Below are positions 30,260 to 32,240 of a stretch of 32,240 nt of DNA, piece by piece. The DNA comes from Cellulomonas sp. B6 (lineage in GTDB: Bacteria > Actinomycetota > Actinomycetes > Actinomycetales > Cellulomonadaceae). The notes beneath the pieces were generated by a model. That model was not told the DNA's origin, searched no databases, and saw only the letters and a list, made by a program, of their open reading frames with translations. The translations under genes and the position numbers were made by a program. The stretch covers positions 1 through 32,240 of the forward strand of contig NZ_LNTD01000059.1 of NCBI RefSeq assembly GCF_001462455.1. Direction: 5' to 3'. Each line of letters begins with the position of its first letter. Positions within the stretch are counted from its first letter, which is position 1.

Positions 30260-31897
30260 TCAGATCTGGACGTCGCCGCAGAGGTGGACCTCGATGCCCA
30301 TGCCGTGGAGCATGGCGGCCTTGGCGGTCAGGGCGGCGTCGGCGGTGGCCGCGTCGGGGGCGTAGGCCACGTTGAGGTGGTTGGCCTTGTGGCGGGCCAT
30401 GAACTGGTCACGGGTCACGCCGTGCAGCACGGCGTGCAGGATCGGCCACTCCGGGTTCGTGGCCTGCTTACGCCGCCGCGTCTCGGCCTCGGGCAGGGTC
30501 ACGGCGGTCGCGCGGCCCAGGTCGGCGTGCAGACGACCGTCGGCGATGTACACCCGGGACCACACGACCTGCCCGGCCTTGCACACCCCGTTGAGGGTCG
30601 ACCCGCCGGCGGGGAAGAACACCGGGTCCTGCCGCCATCCCTCAGCTGCGGCGTACCCGCCGTCCAGGTGCGATGCCGGCACGGACCCCGAGATCTCCCA
30701 CACCCACACGAACTGGCGGTCGAAGTCCTCACCCCAGCGCACGTCGTGCAACGTCGTCGCCGGGTCCAGGCCCATCGCCGACCACACCCGGTTGGTCACC
30801 AGCGCGTCGACCGCGACACCCTCGTCGGCCTCGTTGAAGTGCGGCACCGCCCGCCCGTCCCACAGCACCCGGGACCCGTCACGCGAACGCACCGGCGGAC
30901 GCGCCACGTTGTTCAACAACCCCTCGGCCAGGTCCGAGGCCGGGCACACGTCCTTCAACCCCTGCTGGTACTGGATCCCCACCGCGTCCAGCCCGAAGTC
31001 ATCGGCGATCCACAACGCCGCCACGTACATCTTGTACTGCCACTGCAGCTGCTCACGCGTCAGCTCCGTGGCCTCGTCCGTGCCCAGGCGGAACGTCATC
31101 CCCGCCTCCAGCAACCACGCGTGCACGCCGTTCGCGACGTCGTCGGGGACCTGCTGCATCTGCGCCCACAACGCCGACTGCGACAACCGCTCCTTGTAGA
31201 TCCCCGTCGGGTTCAGCAGCTCGTCGTCGAAGATCGCGTTGTACATCCCCATGCAACCCTCGTCGAACACCCCGATGATCGCCTTGTCCCGCACCAGCTG
31301 GGTCGCCAACGCCTCCCCCAGCTCGACCTCGGGACCCTCCGGCAGCGCAGGCAGCGGGCGCACGTGCGACGCGTCGTGCTCGATGCGCCACTGCGTCAGC
31401 CACGACGCGATCCCCGCGCGGAACCAGTCGTCCGTGCCGTCGACCGTCCAGATCGTCGAGTACTCCCGACCCATCTTCGTCATCCCCGCGTTCAACCCCA
31501 GCAGACCCACCAGACCCGGCCAGTCCCCCGCGAAGTTCGCGACGGTCAGGACCGGGCCGCGGTGCGTGCGCAGACCCGCGAGCACGTGGTGGCTGTACTG
31601 CCACACCGCCTCGGCCACCACTAGCGGCGCGTCGGGCGGGATGCTCGCGAACACCTCCAACCCCATGCGCTGCGAGCTGATGAACCCGTGGCCCGTGACG
31701 GGGTCGACCCCGTTGGCACGGACCACGTCCCACTCGTGCTCCGCGAACGCGCCGGTCACCACCCGCTCCAGCGCGACCTGCGTGGCCCAGCCGGCGATGT
31801 TCGCCGACTCCCGCAGATCACCCGACGCCACCAGGTACGCCGTCCGCGGCGGAGCCACCGGCTCGGGCGCAAGCGTGGGCACGGCGTACATGGACAT
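30260..31897 (-). CDS. L-fucose/L-arabinose isomerase family protein
   Basis: A 545-residue protein I assign to the L-fucose/L-arabinose isomerase-type family. Visible elements are TAYLVASGDLRESANIAGWATQ near the N-terminus, VVAEAVWQYSHHVLAGLRTHRGPVLTVANFAGDWPGLVGLLGLN, FDEGCMGMYNAIFDDELLNPTGIYKERLSQSALW, and the C-terminal WPILHAVLHGVTRDQFMARHKANHLNVAYAPD, which looks like the fucose-isomerase C-terminal domain. It should interconvert an aldose and a ketose using a metal such as Mn. The exact sugar is uncertain; typical AraA motifs are absent. ATG 31897 has GAGGAGT upstream (31902-31908). The operator at 32000-32011 and the partial LacI gene upstream suggest induction by its sugar. The 30145-30259 gap shows nothing callable. 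Confidence 0.8.
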   Translation of the reverse strand: MSMYAVPTLAPEPVAPPRTAYLVASGDLRESANIAGWATQVALERVVTGAFAEHEWDVVRANGVDPVTGHGFISSQRMGLEVFASIPPDAPLVVAEAVWQYSHHVLAGLRTHRGPVLTVANFAGDWPGLVGLLGLNAGMTKMGREYSTIWTVDGTDDWFRAGIASWLTQWRIEHDASHVRPLPALPEGPEVELGEALATQLVRDKAIIGVFDEGCMGMYNAIFDDELLNPTGIYKERLSQSALWAQMQQVPDDVANGVHAWLLEAGMTFRLGTDEATELTREQLQWQYKMYVAALWIADDFGLDAVGIQYQQGLKDVCPASDLAEGLLNNVARPPVRSRDGSRVLWDGRAVPHFNEADEGVAVDALVTNRVWSAMGLDPATTLHDVRWGEDFDRQFVWVWEISGSVPASHLDGGYAAAEGWRQDPVFFPAGGSTLNGVCKAGQVVWSRVYIADGRLHADLGRATAVTLPEAETRRRKQATNPEWPILHAVLHGVTRDQFMARHKANHLNVAYAPDAATADAALTAKAAMLHGMGIEVHLCGDVQI

Positions 31898-31999
31898 GGC
31901 GACTCCTCGGGGCGCGACGCGGCGGCGGGACCTCGGCGTCCCGCTCGCGCGGCCCGTGCGCCGTCGTCGGCGTCCGCGGACCGTGGCGCCACTGTCGCA

Positions 32000-32011
32000 G
32001 TAATCGATTAC
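32000..32011. promoter_or_regulatory. Perfect LacI-type operator upstream of the isomerase
   Basis: GTAATCGATTAC is a 12-bp perfect palindrome with the CG centre usual for LacI operators. On the minus strand it lies between TTGCTT (32022-32017) and GACAGT (31999-31994), with 17-base spacing, a plausible weak promoter. A repressor bound here would sit between -35 and -10. Confidence 0.75.
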
Positions 32012-32051
32012 AGAAGCAATGCCCCGCCCGCGCCGGAAGCGCCGGCAACCG

Positions 32052-32240
32052 CTATGCCGGCGTCGTGACCTGCTGCACCACGCGCCGCGCGGGCGCGTCG
32101 AGCCCGCGGATGCGCTCCAGCAGCATGCGCGCGGCCGCCGCACCCAGGTCGCGGGGGTCGAGCGGCACGAGCAGCACGCCGTCCGTGCTCGACGTCGCGA
32201 ACGGCAGGTCGCCGACGATCGCGACGCCGCAGCCCGCACC
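32052..32240 (-). CDS. LacI family regulator, C-terminal end (cut by window edge)
   Basis: Only the last 62 residues are in the window: GVAIVGDLPFATSSTDGVLLVPLDPRDLGAAAARMLLERI followed by a short tail ending QQVTTPA. The pattern (VAIVG, then VPLDPRDLGAAAARMLLERI) matches the end of the effector domain of LacI/PurR regulators. It lies upstream of the isomerase on the same strand, with the operator between, so it likely regulates the isomerase and itself. Confidence 0.8.
   Translation of the reverse strand, partial: GAGCGVAIVGDLPFATSSTDGVLLVPLDPRDLGAAAARMLLERIRGLDAPARRVVQQVTTPA

Overview
The window is very GC-rich DNA with GTG-heavy starts, TAnnnT-type -10 boxes next to start codons and dense GTGA stop/start overlaps. 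This points to a high-GC actinobacterium. A GH1 beta-glucosidase, ATPase-less CUT1 sugar transport genes, several LacI-type regulatory signals, an anaerobic ribonucleotide reductase and a sortase-E-type (LAxTG) surface protein together suggest a facultatively anaerobic, plant-polymer-degrading member of Cellulomonadaceae (Cellulomonas-like). The assignment rests on gene content only, not on a search.

Layout. 15-1406: GH1 beta-glucosidase, convergent with a ThrE-like exporter (1471-2751, minus). 2946-4958: minus-strand group of a coiled-coil protein, a small conserved protein and a Nudix hydrolase. 5081-8438: tightly coupled plus-strand operon of an acyl-CoA-dehydrogenase-like protein, a PIG-L deacetylase fused to a NodS-like methyltransferase, and a GT2 glycosyltransferase. 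This operon is the best candidate for an undescribed pathway. 8457-9594: a small membrane protein and a RibD/DHFR-like reductase flanking a 20-bp-period repeat array. 9781-12913: NrdR boxes, a structured leader, nrdD and nrdG. 12897-15857: a small membrane protein, pirin, a hypothetical protein and a GNAT acetyltransferase. 16027-20352: a giant secreted multi-repeat protein with a C-terminal LAVTG anchor.

20579-28772 is a carbohydrate locus. A divergent LacI regulator (27771-28772) faces a minus-strand operon of two Gfo/Idh/MocA oxidoreductases flanking a ThuA protein. Next comes an ABC importer operon (lipoprotein binding protein plus two LplB/LplC-type permeases) with its own promoter and LacI-like operator. 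No ATPase is encoded, so a shared MsiK-like ATPase is expected elsewhere. Strong hairpins sit after the binding-protein gene and after the last permease gene.

28773-30259 is compositionally different (many A/T-ending codons, AT-richer intergenic DNA). It carries a single gene for a PF06189-type 5'-nucleotidase and looks horizontally acquired. The window ends with an L-fucose/L-arabinose isomerase family enzyme preceded by a perfect LacI-type operator, and with the C-terminal end of another LacI-type regulator running off the edge.
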